Source: CAYRGG01 sp964423745
GTDB lineage: Bacteria > Pseudomonadota > Gammaproteobacteria > Competibacterales > Competibacteraceae
DNA: 24,264 nucleotides
Assembly: GCA_964423745.1 (NCBI GenBank)
Contig: CAYRGG010000058.1
Location: 1 to 24,264, forward strand
Direction of reading: 5' to 3'
Positions 1 to 7,955 of this stretch are shown piece after piece. Below the pieces are notes generated by a model. The model searched no databases. It was not told where the DNA came from and saw only the letters and a program-made list of their open reading frames with translations. The position numbers and the translations under genes are program-made. The first letter of the stretch is position 1; the number at the start of each line of letters is the position of its first letter.

Positions 1-1575
1 GCCGTGGTTGTTAATGCGGGTTTAAAATCAGAAGGAGTCATCCCCCTCGAGCAATTTTACAACGAGGAGGGTGTCTTAGAGGTCCATGTGGGCGACGAAG
101 TGGAAGTTGCCTTAGACGCCATTGAAGACGGCTTTGGCGAGACCCGTCTATCCCGGGAGAAAGCCAAACGGGCGCGGGCCTGGGAAGATCTTGAAAAAGC
201 CTTCGAGGCAGAGGAAATTGTCTCTGGCACCATTATTGGCAAGGTAAAAGGCGGTTTTACCGTGGATATCGGAGAAATCCGCGCCTTTTTACCGGGCTCG
301 TTAGTGGACGTGCGACCGGTTCGCGATGCGGGTTATTTGGAAGGGAAAGAACTCGAGTTTAAGGTGATTAAACTGGATCGCCGTCGTAACAACGTTGTGG
401 TATCTAGGCGTGCGGTGGTGGAGTCCGAGTATAGCGCCGAACGGGAAGCCTTGTTGGAAAATCTTCAAGAAGGTCAGGTTGTTAAGGGAACCGTTAAAAA
501 TCTTACCGATTACGGTGCCTTTTTGGATCTCGGCGGCATTGACGGCTTGCTGCACATTACCGATATGGCGTGGAAGCGCGTTAAGCATCCCTCCGAAGTC
601 GTCAATGTGGGTGATGAAGTCGATATCAAAGTGCTTAAGTTTGACCGTGAACGCAACCGCGTCTCCCTGGGGCTCAAACAATTAGGTGATGATCCTTGGA
701 TCGACATTACGCGACGCTATCCCATGGGCACCCGGCTTTTTGGTAAAGTGACCAACATCGCCGATTACGGTTGTTTTGTAGAATTAGAAGAAGGCGTCGA
801 AGGTTTGGTCCATGTGTCTGAAATGGATTGGACCAATAAAAACGTCAATCCCAACAAAGTGGTTGCCCTCGGTGACGAAGTTGAGGTGACAGTTCTTGAT
901 ATCGACGAGGAACGACGCCGTATTTCGCTAGGCATGAAGCAATGTCAAGCCAATCCTTGGGAGGAATTTACTGGCAGCCATAACAAAGGTGATCGGGTTA
1001 GTGGCAAGATCAAATCCATCACCGATTTTGGCATCTTTATCGGTCTCGATGGCGGCATCGACGGACTGGTTCACTTATCCGACATCTCTTGGAACATGAC
1101 GGGTGAAGAAGCAGTACGGGATTACAGAAAGGGTCAAGAGGTAGACGCCGTTGTATTAGCCGTTGATCCAGAACGAGAACGGATATCCCTAGGTATTAAA
1201 CAACTGGATAAAGATCCCTTTTCCAATTTTGTTGCGGAAAATGCAAAGGGTACGATTGTAGAAGGTACGGTGACAGATGTAGATGCTAAAGCCGCGGTTA
1301 TCGATCTTGGCGGCGGCGTCGAAGGTACTCTCCGGGCAGCCGAGCTTTCCCGAGAGCGGGTTGAAGATGCCCGAACTTATCTCAATACGGGTGATAAAGT
1401 GGAAGCTAAATTTACCGGCGTGGACCGTAAAAACCGTACCATCACGCTATCCATCAAAGCCAAAGAATATGCGGAAGAAGCTGAAGCCATTCAAGACTAC
1501 ACCCGTAAACCCACGGCAGGCACAGCTACTCTGGGAGATATCCTCAAAGAACAGATGAACAGTCAAGATGAGTGA
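1..1575 (+). CDS. rpsA: 30S ribosomal protein S1, 5'-truncated by the window edge
   Basis: Ribosomal protein S1 binds mRNA on the 30S subunit and helps start translation of transcripts with weak or structured ribosome-binding sites. The frame is open from base 1 and gives 524 codons of a protein usually near 557 residues, so roughly the first 30 residues lie outside the window. The first visible residues (VVVNAGLKSEG, then VGDEVEVALDAIEDGFGET) match the end of S1 repeat 1. Repeats 2 to 6 follow, each with the S1 OB-fold pattern of a G-x-V start, a DYGAF or DFGIF-type strand, DGLxH and R.SLGxKQ. The gene ends in TGA and is followed 126 bases later by ihfB, the usual gammaproteobacterial order. 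Confidence 0.97.
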   Translation, partial: AVVVNAGLKSEGVIPLEQFYNEEGVLEVHVGDEVEVALDAIEDGFGETRLSREKAKRARAWEDLEKAFEAEEIVSGTIIGKVKGGFTVDIGEIRAFLPGSLVDVRPVRDAGYLEGKELEFKVIKLDRRRNNVVVSRRAVVESEYSAEREALLENLQEGQVVKGTVKNLTDYGAFLDLGGIDGLLHITDMAWKRVKHPSEVVNVGDEVDIKVLKFDRERNRVSLGLKQLGDDPWIDITRRYPMGTRLFGKVTNIADYGCFVELEEGVEGLVHVSEMDWTNKNVNPNKVVALGDEVEVTVLDIDEERRRISLGMKQCQANPWEEFTGSHNKGDRVSGKIKSITDFGIFIGLDGGIDGLVHLSDISWNMTGEEAVRDYRKGQEVDAVVLAVDPERERISLGIKQLDKDPFSNFVAENAKGTIVEGTVTDVDAKAAVIDLGGGVEGTLRAAELSRERVEDARTYLNTGDKVEAKFTGVDRKNRTITLSIKAKEYAEEAEAIQDYTRKPTAGTATLGDILKEQMNSQDE

Positions 1576-1582
1576 GGTTTTC

Positions 1583-1603
1583 CTGGTAAATTGCCATTAC
1601 CAG
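1583..1603. other. Small inverted repeat between rpsA and ihfB
   Basis: CTGGTAA and TTACCAG form a perfect 7-bp stem around a 7-base loop just after the rpsA stop. No run of T follows, so it is not a clear intrinsic terminator. It may be an mRNA-stabilising stem or chance. Confidence 0.3.
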
Positions 1604-1701
1604 TAGATGATTAACGTCTACTTAATCTTGAGCGTTAGATTGACGATATGAATCTGACGTAAAGTGTATTTCTTGTGATGCGATAATTGGGAAATATCAA
1701 A

Positions 1702-2016
1702 ATGACAAAACCCCCAATAACAAAATCGGAACTCATCGAAAAATTGGCCTGTAAACAAAATAATCTATCGTCAAAAGATGTAGAAAAAGCTGTCAAAATC
1801 CTATTAGAACAAATGAGTGAGTCCCTCTCTAGCGGAGAGCGTATCGAAATACGCGGCTTTGGCAGTTTTTCTCTACATCACCGCCCACCACGAGTTGGTA
1901 GAAACCCCAAAACAGGGGCTTCCGTAGAGCTATCGGAAAAATACGTTCCCCATTTCAAACCAGGAAAATTACTTCGTGAACGGGTAAATGGTCATCATAA
2001 CGATGGGAGAGACTGA
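1702..2016 (+). CDS. ihfB: Integration host factor beta subunit
   Basis: IHF-beta pairs with IHF-alpha to bend DNA sharply at specific sites in recombination, replication and transcription. The 104-residue product is typical of the HU/IHF family. MTKPPITKSELIEKLA opens the dimerisation helices, GERIEIRGFGSFSLHHR forms the core strands, and RVGRNPKTGASVELSEK is the DNA-binding beta arm with the conserved Pro that intercalates. I chose the ATG at 1702, preceded by a weak GGGAA. An in-frame TTG at 1687 would add five residues the family does not have. Its place directly after rpsA is conserved. Confidence 0.96.
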   Translation: MTKPPITKSELIEKLACKQNNLSSKDVEKAVKILLEQMSESLSSGERIEIRGFGSFSLHHRPPRVGRNPKTGASVELSEKYVPHFKPGKLLRERVNGHHNDGRD

Positions 2017-2085
2017 TAATCAGAACATAGTTGAAGATATAGCCCTTTGATCGTAAAACCATGAACAACTGGGTTATTTAAAATC

Positions 2086-2397
2086 ATGTTCTGGATTAAG
2101 TTTTTATTAGCTGGAGCCATTATCGCCGTCGTCATGATCGTCGGTATCGATTTCTTCTTTCTCAATTCTCACATGGTGAGAGTCAATTATTTATTAGGCA
2201 ACCAGGAGTTGCCTTTGGCTTGGGTGTTGGTCAGCGCCTTTGCCGCCGGCGCCATCATCACCGTCTTGGTGAGCTTAGTCATTGTCGTACCTTTACGGTG
2301 GCGCGTGTCTCGACTCAAGAAAGTCGTTCACAATCAAGATCAAGAAATCAATACGTTGGTCAAACGATCTAATCCTCAAAATGTGCGTTGGCCGTAA
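2086..2397 (+). CDS. lapA: LapA-like inner-membrane protein (lipopolysaccharide assembly protein A, DUF1049)
   Basis: This 103-residue membrane protein has two hydrophobic segments (about residues 4-26 and 44-70), then a charged cytoplasmic tail rich in Lys, Arg and Gln that could form a short coiled coil. This is the LapA/YciS pattern. In E. coli, LapA works with LapB, which controls LpxC turnover and hence lipopolysaccharide synthesis. The position between ihfB and pyrF supports the call. The partner lapB would normally follow at once but is missing: pyrF begins 18 bases after the stop. The match rests on topology, synteny and the MVRVNYLLG-like region, because the family is weakly conserved. 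Confidence 0.85.
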   Translation: MFWIKFLLAGAIIAVVMIVGIDFFFLNSHMVRVNYLLGNQELPLAWVLVSAFAAGAIITVLVSLVIVVPLRWRVSRLKKVVHNQDQEINTLVKRSNPQNVRWP

Positions 2398-2415
2398 AGT
2401 CTACTGTGTGGTTTT

Positions 2416-3117
2416 ATGCCCTCCCCACCACCCTTTATCATTGCCTTAGATTTTCCTACGGTTTCTGAGGCATTAAATCTTGTCAAACGACTTGACCCAT
2501 CTCTGTGCCATGTCAAGGTAGGGAAAGCGCTTTTCACCCAGGGCGGACCCAAAATCATTGAGCATCTTTTGAGGCTTGACTACAAGGTGTTTCTCGATCT
2601 GAAGTTTCACGACATTCCCAACACAGTAGCGGCAGCCTGCCGAGCAGCAGCAGAGCTTGGCGTATGGATGATTGATGTTCACGCCTGCGGTGGTAAAGCC
2701 ATGCTAGAAGCGGCGAGAAACAGCCTAGAAAAATTTTCCCAGCGTCCGCTTTTGATTGCGGTAACGGTACTGACTAGCCTGACAGAGGCAGATTTAAGCG
2801 CTATTGGTGTTACCGACAAACCTGCAGATCAGGTGCTACGGTTGGCGCGGCTTGCCCAATCCGCGGGTGTGGATGGTGTGGTGTGCTCAGCCCATGAAGT
2901 TAGGGACTTACGTAAAAATTTAGGCAAAAGCTTTTGCCTAGTGACACCCGGAATTCGTCCGGCGGGCTGGGGAAACGCAGATGATCAGCACCGCATCATG
3001 ACCCCTCGGGAAGCACTAGTGGCTGGCTCTGATTATCTGGTCATCGGACGACCTATTACGAAAGCGCTGGACCCCTTACAAGCATTGCAGTCTCTTCATG
3101 CGAATTTAATCAAATAA
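2416..3117 (+). CDS. pyrF: Orotidine 5'-phosphate decarboxylase
   Basis: PyrF decarboxylates OMP to UMP, the last step of de novo pyrimidine synthesis, in the cytoplasm. At 233 residues it has the standard bacterial length. Visible landmarks are the first strand IIALDFP (Asp12), HVKVGKALF (Lys37), and the signature FLDLKFHDIPNTV with the catalytic Asp61-Lys63-Asp66 set. VTPGIRP and the phosphate-binding end DYLVIGRPI follow. The ATG at 2416 has no clear Shine-Dalgarno sequence, so it may be translationally coupled to lapA, 18 bases upstream. Confidence 0.97.
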   Translation: MPSPPPFIIALDFPTVSEALNLVKRLDPSLCHVKVGKALFTQGGPKIIEHLLRLDYKVFLDLKFHDIPNTVAAACRAAAELGVWMIDVHACGGKAMLEAARNSLEKFSQRPLLIAVTVLTSLTEADLSAIGVTDKPADQVLRLARLAQSAGVDGVVCSAHEVRDLRKNLGKSFCLVTPGIRPAGWGNADDQHRIMTPREALVAGSDYLVIGRPITKALDPLQALQSLHANLIK

Positions 3118-3378
3118 TATTTTTTATAGCAGGACTATTGCTATACTCGCATTAGTAAATCTCTATGTATATGACTTTCTGTATATGACTTTAGTCGTAG
3201 AAAACGTCACATATTGCTTATATTTCCTACATTACTTTAACGACCTGTCACAACTCCCATACTATTAAATTCCTAAGATTTCGATATTGTAATACCCAGG
3301 TAAAAGATCAGTCCGTTACCTGTTTAAAAACGTTACCCATTACCGGGTATTACAATCACAAGCTTTAGGAGCAAAAGC
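3118..3378. other. AT-rich intergenic region with several inverted and direct repeats
   Basis: The gap between pyrF and the ComEA-like gene holds a perfect 7-bp inverted repeat at 3125-3145 (TATAGCA/TGCTATA). It also holds a 13-bp direct repeat TGTATATGACTTT at 3166-3178 and 3180-3192, and the larger structured palindrome at 3286-3356 listed separately. No coding potential was seen. Confidence 0.5.
3286..3356. repeat. Structured 71-bp palindrome upstream of the ComEA-like gene
   Basis: The ends ATTGTAATACCC (3286-3297) and GGGTATTACAAT (3345-3356) are perfect 12-bp inverse complements. Inside lies a second perfect 7-bp stem, CAGGTAA (3297-3303) with TTACCTG (3316-3322). The element ends 22 bases before the ATG at 3379. 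It could be a miniature inverted-repeat element, an operator, or a folded leader of the mRNA. The sequence alone does not separate these. Confidence 0.6.
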
Positions 3379-3720
3379 ATGAGAAGTTCTGTAAAAATAG
3401 TTATAGCAATGGTTTTATTGGCTTTTTTTTCATTGGTAGCCAACGCAGAACCCGTCAATATCAATACAGCGACGGCTAAAGAAATAGCCACCGCTATAAA
3501 AGGGGTTGGCATCAAAAAAGCCAATGCCATCGTCGATTACCGGACAGAAAATGGCCCCTTCCAAACCGTAGAGGAAATTACCAAAGTATCCGGTGTGGGC
3601 ATCAAGACACTGCAGCAGAACCAGGGGAATTTGACTGTAGACGCACCGACCAATAAAACGACTAATGAACAAAAAACCTCTAAAACAGACGAAAACCCGT
3701 CTAAATCAGAAACTTTTTAA
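3379..3720 (+). CDS. ComEA-like helix-hairpin-helix DNA-binding protein, exported
   Basis: The product has 113 residues. A signal peptide (Arg and Lys near the start, hydrophobic core IVIAMVLLAFFSLV, likely cut after ANA) is followed by VNINTATAKEIATAIKGVGIKKANAIVDYR. That region and VSGVGIKTLQQNQG form the paired helix-hairpin-helix motifs of the ComEA family. Such periplasmic proteins bind double-stranded DNA and, in competent bacteria, pull it in during transformation. The C-terminal 25 residues are a Thr, Lys and Ser-rich tail. The start is supported by TTTAGGAGC upstream. Neighbouring pilW makes a link to type IV pili and DNA uptake reasonable but unproven. Confidence 0.85.
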   Translation: MRSSVKIVIAMVLLAFFSLVANAEPVNINTATAKEIATAIKGVGIKKANAIVDYRTENGPFQTVEEITKVSGVGIKTLQQNQGNLTVDAPTNKTTNEQKTSKTDENPSKSETF

Positions 3721-3758
3721 ATAAATTTTTTTATAAAAACAGTTTCTTATAGGCAAAA

Positions 3759-3801
3759 GATAATTCGGCTAAACCCAACCACCAGACATTAACGAATTAT
3801 C
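3759..3801. terminator. Inverted repeat between convergent genes, possible terminator
   Basis: GATAATTCG (3759-3767) and CGAATTATC (3793-3801) form a perfect 9-bp stem with a 25-base loop. It lies between the ends of the ComEA-like gene (plus) and bamB (minus). The stem is AT-rich and has no strong T tract, so the terminator reading is tentative. Confidence 0.35.
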
Positions 3802-3866
3802 AATGACGCCAAATGAGCTTTAAAATCTTACAACTCAACAACAAGCAACTATAATCTTTTAAGAAA

Positions 3867-5027
3867 TTATCCTTTTAGCTGAAATGCGCTGAGCGTACCG
3901 CCGTTGCTCAGTACATAGAGGGTGTTATTGCGAAATACAGGCGCAGCAGCAATACCCTCCTTATCAGCGCGAACGCGGCCCACTAAGCTACCGTCAGTCG
4001 CATCTAGCCAATGCAGATAACCTTCAAAATCACCAACTACAACATAGCTACCATCAACTGTGACAGGTGTTGATAAAGAACGTCTGTTTAACGCGGTTTG
4101 CTTCCATAATGTACCACCATTGCGCCGATCTAACGCCCATACCGTATCGTTGTCATCGGTGATATAGACCTGCTGTGTATCCACGTCCAAACCACTGTAA
4201 CTAGAAAAATCACGGCTCCATAGGGTGTTGCCGTTGCGTAGATCGATGGCGGTCACATTACCTTGGTAGGTCACGATATACAGCACGCTATCCACAACCC
4301 GGGGCTCTGCATCAATATCCACTAGACGCTCTAGCTCAGTACGCCCTTGAGGCGGTGCGATGCGCTTTTCCCAAACTGGGGTACCATCTTGTAACGACAA
4401 CACTAACAATTTGCCGGTGTCAAGACCGGTGATAGCCACCCCTTGGGCTAGCAGAGGTGCCGCCGTTCCACGCAATGTTAATGCCGGCACGGTGTAGGTG
4501 TATATCCAAAGCTGTTCCCCCGTATTAGTATCCAAACCAACAAACCGACCATCGATGGTACGCACCACCACAACGCCCTCGGCACCCTGAGGCACTGCAA
4601 GGATTTCACTGGAAGCGCGAGCGCGCCATGCCTCCTCTCCATCGGCTGCCTGGAGCGCTACGACTTGCCCTTCGTCGGTACCCACCAGCACCAAATCATC
4701 CACAAACCCTACGCCGGCGGTGATAGATAAGTCAGTATCTATTTCCCAAATCACCTTACCATCATTGGCATCCACTGCGAGCACTAGACCATTATGGCTT
4801 GCTGCGTATATCCGTCCTGCCTGCACCACTGGAACCAGCTTTACAAAAGCGCCTTCGGCGCCCTTACCCACATTGACGTCCCAAAGTTTCTGCAGCGGAA
4901 TTGAATCAACGATTGGCTGTAACTCAGTAGGAGGAGCCACGTTATCAGAGCCTGCCAGATAGCTGTTTATCCAACCACAACCTGTACAGCTTAACAGCAA
5001 ACTAACGCTCAGCAGATATCGCCACAT
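3867..5027 (-). CDS. bamB: Outer-membrane assembly lipoprotein BamB
   Basis: BamB is the beta-propeller lipoprotein of the BAM complex, which folds and inserts outer-membrane proteins. The 386-residue product starts with a lipoprotein signal (MWRYLLSVSLLL then SCTGC, lipidated Cys17). It then shows repeated PQQ-like propeller blades: GRIYAASHNGLVLAVDANDG, GTDEGQVVALQAADGE, VRTIDGRFVGLDTNTGE and YQGNVTAIDLRNGN. Each has the A-x-D-x-x-x-G-x-x-x-W pattern. The start lies 7 bases after the yfgM stop, and GAGGGG overlapping that stop serves as ribosome-binding site. The hisS-yfgM-bamB order is conserved. der, the usual next gene, is absent here. Confidence 0.96.
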   Translation of the reverse strand: MWRYLLSVSLLLSCTGCGWINSYLAGSDNVAPPTELQPIVDSIPLQKLWDVNVGKGAEGAFVKLVPVVQAGRIYAASHNGLVLAVDANDGKVIWEIDTDLSITAGVGFVDDLVLVGTDEGQVVALQAADGEEAWRARASSEILAVPQGAEGVVVVRTIDGRFVGLDTNTGEQLWIYTYTVPALTLRGTAAPLLAQGVAITGLDTGKLLVLSLQDGTPVWEKRIAPPQGRTELERLVDIDAEPRVVDSVLYIVTYQGNVTAIDLRNGNTLWSRDFSSYSGLDVDTQQVYITDDNDTVWALDRRNGGTLWKQTALNRRSLSTPVTVDGSYVVVGDFEGYLHWLDATDGSLVGRVRADKEGIAAAPVFRNNTLYVLSNGGTLSAFQLKG

Positions 5028-5034
5028 AGGCTGA

Positions 5035-5670
5035 TTACCCCTCGGAATCCTGAGTACCAGGTAAATTGTTCAGCTTCATTTGCACATACATATTACTCGC
5101 ATCTGCACCCAACGCTGCCTGATAAGCTAGACGCGCTTTTTCTATTTGGTTTTGCGCCAGATAAGCGTCTCCTTTGAGTTCTTCAACAGCGGCTTTAAAG
5201 CCTAGATTCTCAACTTCATCCAATCGTTTTTGCGCCTCGTCGTATTGGTCCGCCACTAACAATACCCGAGCCAACCTCAATCTCGCGATATCTTTAAATT
5301 CTTGCAAATTTGCATGATTTATTACCCATTCCAGATGGTTAAGGGCAGTCGCATGATCGCCTTTTTCAAAACTATTTTTGGCAAGCTTAAAGGCTGCTAG
5401 AACTGCATAGGCAGAACCCGAGAAATCATCCAGTAACTCCTGACCTTCTTGTTGGGCTTGGGCTAATTTGTCCTGACGTAACGTCTGGGTGAGTTTGTCG
5501 TAGTGCAGCGAAGCTTCTTCAGCGAGGTTTTCACGGTAAGAAAGCCAATATTGCCAACCTGATACAGCTACCACCCCAATAATGATACCTGCTATAATCG
5601 CGCCGCCGTTCGCCTTTAACCATCTTTTTATGGTTTCAACTTGTTCTTCATCAGATACGTAGTGATCCAT
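5035..5670 (-). CDS. yfgM: YfgM-like membrane-anchored tetratricopeptide repeat protein
   Basis: YfgM is an inner-membrane protein with a periplasmic TPR domain. In E. coli it associates with the SecYEG translocon and PpiD and helps hand over exported proteins. The 211-residue product matches: an acidic start with SDEEQVETIKRWLKANG, one membrane helix at about residues 24-42 (AIIAGIIIGVVAVSGWQYW), then TPR-like helices (FKLAKNSFEKGDHATALNHL, RLRLARVLLVADQYDEAQKRL). The ATG has a good AGGAG upstream. It lies between hisS (147-base gap) and bamB (7-base gap). Confidence 0.93.
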   Translation of the reverse strand: MDHYVSDEEQVETIKRWLKANGGAIIAGIIIGVVAVSGWQYWLSYRENLAEEASLHYDKLTQTLRQDKLAQAQQEGQELLDDFSGSAYAVLAAFKLAKNSFEKGDHATALNHLEWVINHANLQEFKDIARLRLARVLLVADQYDEAQKRLDEVENLGFKAAVEELKGDAYLAQNQIEKARLAYQAALGADASNMYVQMKLNNLPGTQDSEG

Positions 5671-5817
5671 CGTTTATCTCCTGACCTTCCCAAAGACCGG
5701 ATGATTGTTGATTTTTAAACCTCTGTATAGAGCAGTTCGTTCAATACATGACGATAGACAAATGAGAGGTATCTCCCTGAGCCCGACACTGACTGACCAG
5801 CTATCCAAAGCAATGAA

Positions 5818-7104
5818 CTAAGCTTGTCCGGCAAATAAATGGGTTTTTAAAAAACTGATAAGATTCGTCTGCGCTATAGTTATCTGCTCGCTCTCTTCCC
5901 GTAAAGGTTTTAACGTAACGCTATTTGCTTTTACCTCATCCTCTCCCAAAATGAGCGCGTATTCCGCCTCGCTTCGATCGGCTCGCTTCAACTGCGTTTT
6001 AAAACTTCCACCACCACAATTAACCTGCAAACGCATGTTGGGTAAGTGATTCCGAAGCGTTTCCGCCAAAACCAATCCATGCCGTTCGGCATTGTTACCC
6101 ACCAGCACAAGGTATCCATGGGGTTTGTGATCGACGCCTTGATAACCGGCGTCCGCCAACATACCGATGAGACGCTCCAAACCTAAGGCAAAACCGATAG
6201 CCGGGGTAGGACGCCCCCCTAGCTGCTCCACCAAACCATCGTAGCGCCCACCGGCGCAAACGGTTCCCTGGGCACCGAGACGTTCGGTGACCCATTCAAA
6301 TACAGTACTATTATAATAATCCAGCCCCCGTACCAGTCGTGGATTAACTTCATAAACGATGCCATTGTCGTTTAGTAGTTCTTGCAAACCGTCAAAATGC
6401 GCTCGTGACTCGGCATCCAAAAAATCCATCAATACCGGGGCTTCTGCGACTAACTCTGCCATAGCAGGATTTTTCGTGTCCAAGATACGCAACGGATTGC
6501 TGTGTAGACGGCGCTGACTGTCTTCATCCAACCCTTGCCAGTGGGCTTGAAAATACGCCACCAGTTTTTCCCGGTGGGCGATCCGGGCCGTTGCCGAACC
6601 TAAGGAGTTTAGTTGTAAGGTAACATCTGCCGTTATGCCAAGGCGTTTCCAAAGTCGCGCCGATAGGCAGATGATTTCCGCATCGATGTCAGGTCCTACC
6701 AATCCGTAAGCTTCTGCGCCAATCTGATGAAACTGTCGATAACGGCCTTTCTGAGGTTTTTCATGGCGAAACATAGGGCCCATATACCAGAGTCGTTGAG
6801 TCTGATTATGCAGTAACCCATGTTCCACACAAGCCCGTACACACCCCGCGGTGCCTTCCGGACGCAGAGTAAGGCTATCTCCATTACGATCAGCAAACGT
6901 ATACATCTCCTTTTCCACTACATCCGTCACCGCACCAATGGAGCGGACGAAAAGGTCCGTTTTCTCGACAATGGGCAAACGAATTTCGCCATAGCCATAA
7001 GCATTTAAAATATCTTGCGCAGCCGCTTCTACACCCGCCCAAATGGGAGTTTGTTCAGGCAGGGCATCATTCATGCCGCGGATCGCTTGCAAATTTTTTG
7101 TCAT
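5818..7104 (-). CDS. hisS: Histidine-tRNA ligase
   Basis: HisRS joins histidine to tRNA-His using ATP. The 428-residue product has the class II landmarks in order. IRGMNDALP and RLPIVEKTDLFVRSIG open the catalytic domain. Motif 2 is YMGPMFRHEKPQKGRYRQFHQ. The histidine-specific block is RLVRGLDYYNSTVFEW, and motif 3 is GFALGLERL. The C-terminal anticodon-binding domain follows (HGYLVLVG to the end). The ATG at 7104 fits the usual MTKNLQAIRGMND start. It lies 68 bases after pilW, where many gammaproteobacteria carry rodZ and ispG. Confidence 0.97.
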   Translation of the reverse strand: MTKNLQAIRGMNDALPEQTPIWAGVEAAAQDILNAYGYGEIRLPIVEKTDLFVRSIGAVTDVVEKEMYTFADRNGDSLTLRPEGTAGCVRACVEHGLLHNQTQRLWYMGPMFRHEKPQKGRYRQFHQIGAEAYGLVGPDIDAEIICLSARLWKRLGITADVTLQLNSLGSATARIAHREKLVAYFQAHWQGLDEDSQRRLHSNPLRILDTKNPAMAELVAEAPVLMDFLDAESRAHFDGLQELLNDNGIVYEVNPRLVRGLDYYNSTVFEWVTERLGAQGTVCAGGRYDGLVEQLGGRPTPAIGFALGLERLIGMLADAGYQGVDHKPHGYLVLVGNNAERHGLVLAETLRNHLPNMRLQVNCGGGSFKTQLKRADRSEAEYALILGEDEVKANSVTLKPLREESEQITIAQTNLISFLKTHLFAGQA

Positions 7105-7172
7105 GGCTAAGATTTACAATGGGTCGTTTAGGCTAACCTTCTTCGTCCTAAAGGTTAAATAAATATATTTAC

Positions 7173-7934
7173 TTACTGGGATTGGAGCCGACGCGCCACA
7201 TCAGAATCAGCAAACCGGGATAATAACAACTGAGTATATTTTTGCCGGGTGGCTGCATCACCTAATTTGTCTTCAATACTGATACCTAACCATAAACTTT
7301 CTGGATTATAGCCGGCTTGGTCATGATAACGTTGCAGAAAAGCCCGGGCCTTAAGATAGTCCCCGGTACCATAATAAAGATCAGCGAGACGGTACAAGGT
7401 GTTTGCATCATTGGGTTTTAAAGTTAATGCCTTGCGCAAATAATCGTCAGCCCGCTGCTGATCTGGAATTTTAAGCGTACAAACGGCAGCGCTAAGATAA
7501 GCTCTGTAGGCAAGGTCCGCGCCGCCCTCGGCGGGCTCTTCAGCAAGCGCCACATAAGCTGACTCACCCTCCCTGGGTTTACCATTGGTACACAAGAAAT
7601 GGGCGTAATTTAATTTTGCGGTGATAAAGTCCTCATCCAGGTTCACTGCTTTTTGAAAATGATTTTCCGCAAGGGTGTCTTGGTTGGTTTCATCATAGAG
7701 CACGGCAATGGCGTTATGGGCCACCGCAGAATTGTCATTATAATCTAGAGATTTTCTAAGTTTTTCTAGGGCGACGCCAAAGTTGCCTTGGGTCATGTAA
7801 CGCATGCCTAATTGCAGGTTAAGCTCTGCCACTTCCGAATCCGCGTCAGCAGCACCCGAACCGGAAAGATTAGCGCATCCATTGACCACTAGGGCAGACA
7901 CTGTCAACAAAATACTACCCGTTAACCGTTTCAT
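7173..7934 (-). CDS. pilW: Type IV pilus biogenesis/stability lipoprotein PilW (PilF family)
   Basis: PilW/PilF is an outer-membrane TPR lipoprotein, a pilotin that helps the secretin PilQ multimerise and so stabilises type IV pili. The 253-residue product begins with a lipoprotein signal (MKRLTGSILLTVSALVVNGC, Cys20). TPR units follow: LNLQLGMRYMTQGNFGVALE, HNAIAVLYDETNQDTLAENH, and NTLYRLADLYYGTGDYLKAR. The gene sits 21 bases after rlmN, the standard order. Together with the ComEA-like gene it hints at pilus-dependent DNA uptake. Confidence 0.93.
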   Translation of the reverse strand: MKRLTGSILLTVSALVVNGCANLSGSGAADADSEVAELNLQLGMRYMTQGNFGVALEKLRKSLDYNDNSAVAHNAIAVLYDETNQDTLAENHFQKAVNLDEDFITAKLNYAHFLCTNGKPREGESAYVALAEEPAEGGADLAYRAYLSAAVCTLKIPDQQRADDYLRKALTLKPNDANTLYRLADLYYGTGDYLKARAFLQRYHDQAGYNPESLWLGISIEDKLGDAATRQKYTQLLLSRFADSDVARRLQSQ

Positions 7935-7955
7935 GGTTGCTCATCTATTAGCTTT

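Noticed and set aside
3125..3145. TATAGCA/TGCTATA stem after pyrF as an intrinsic terminator
   Set aside because: The stem is short and AT-rich, and the T run precedes it rather than following it on the plus strand.
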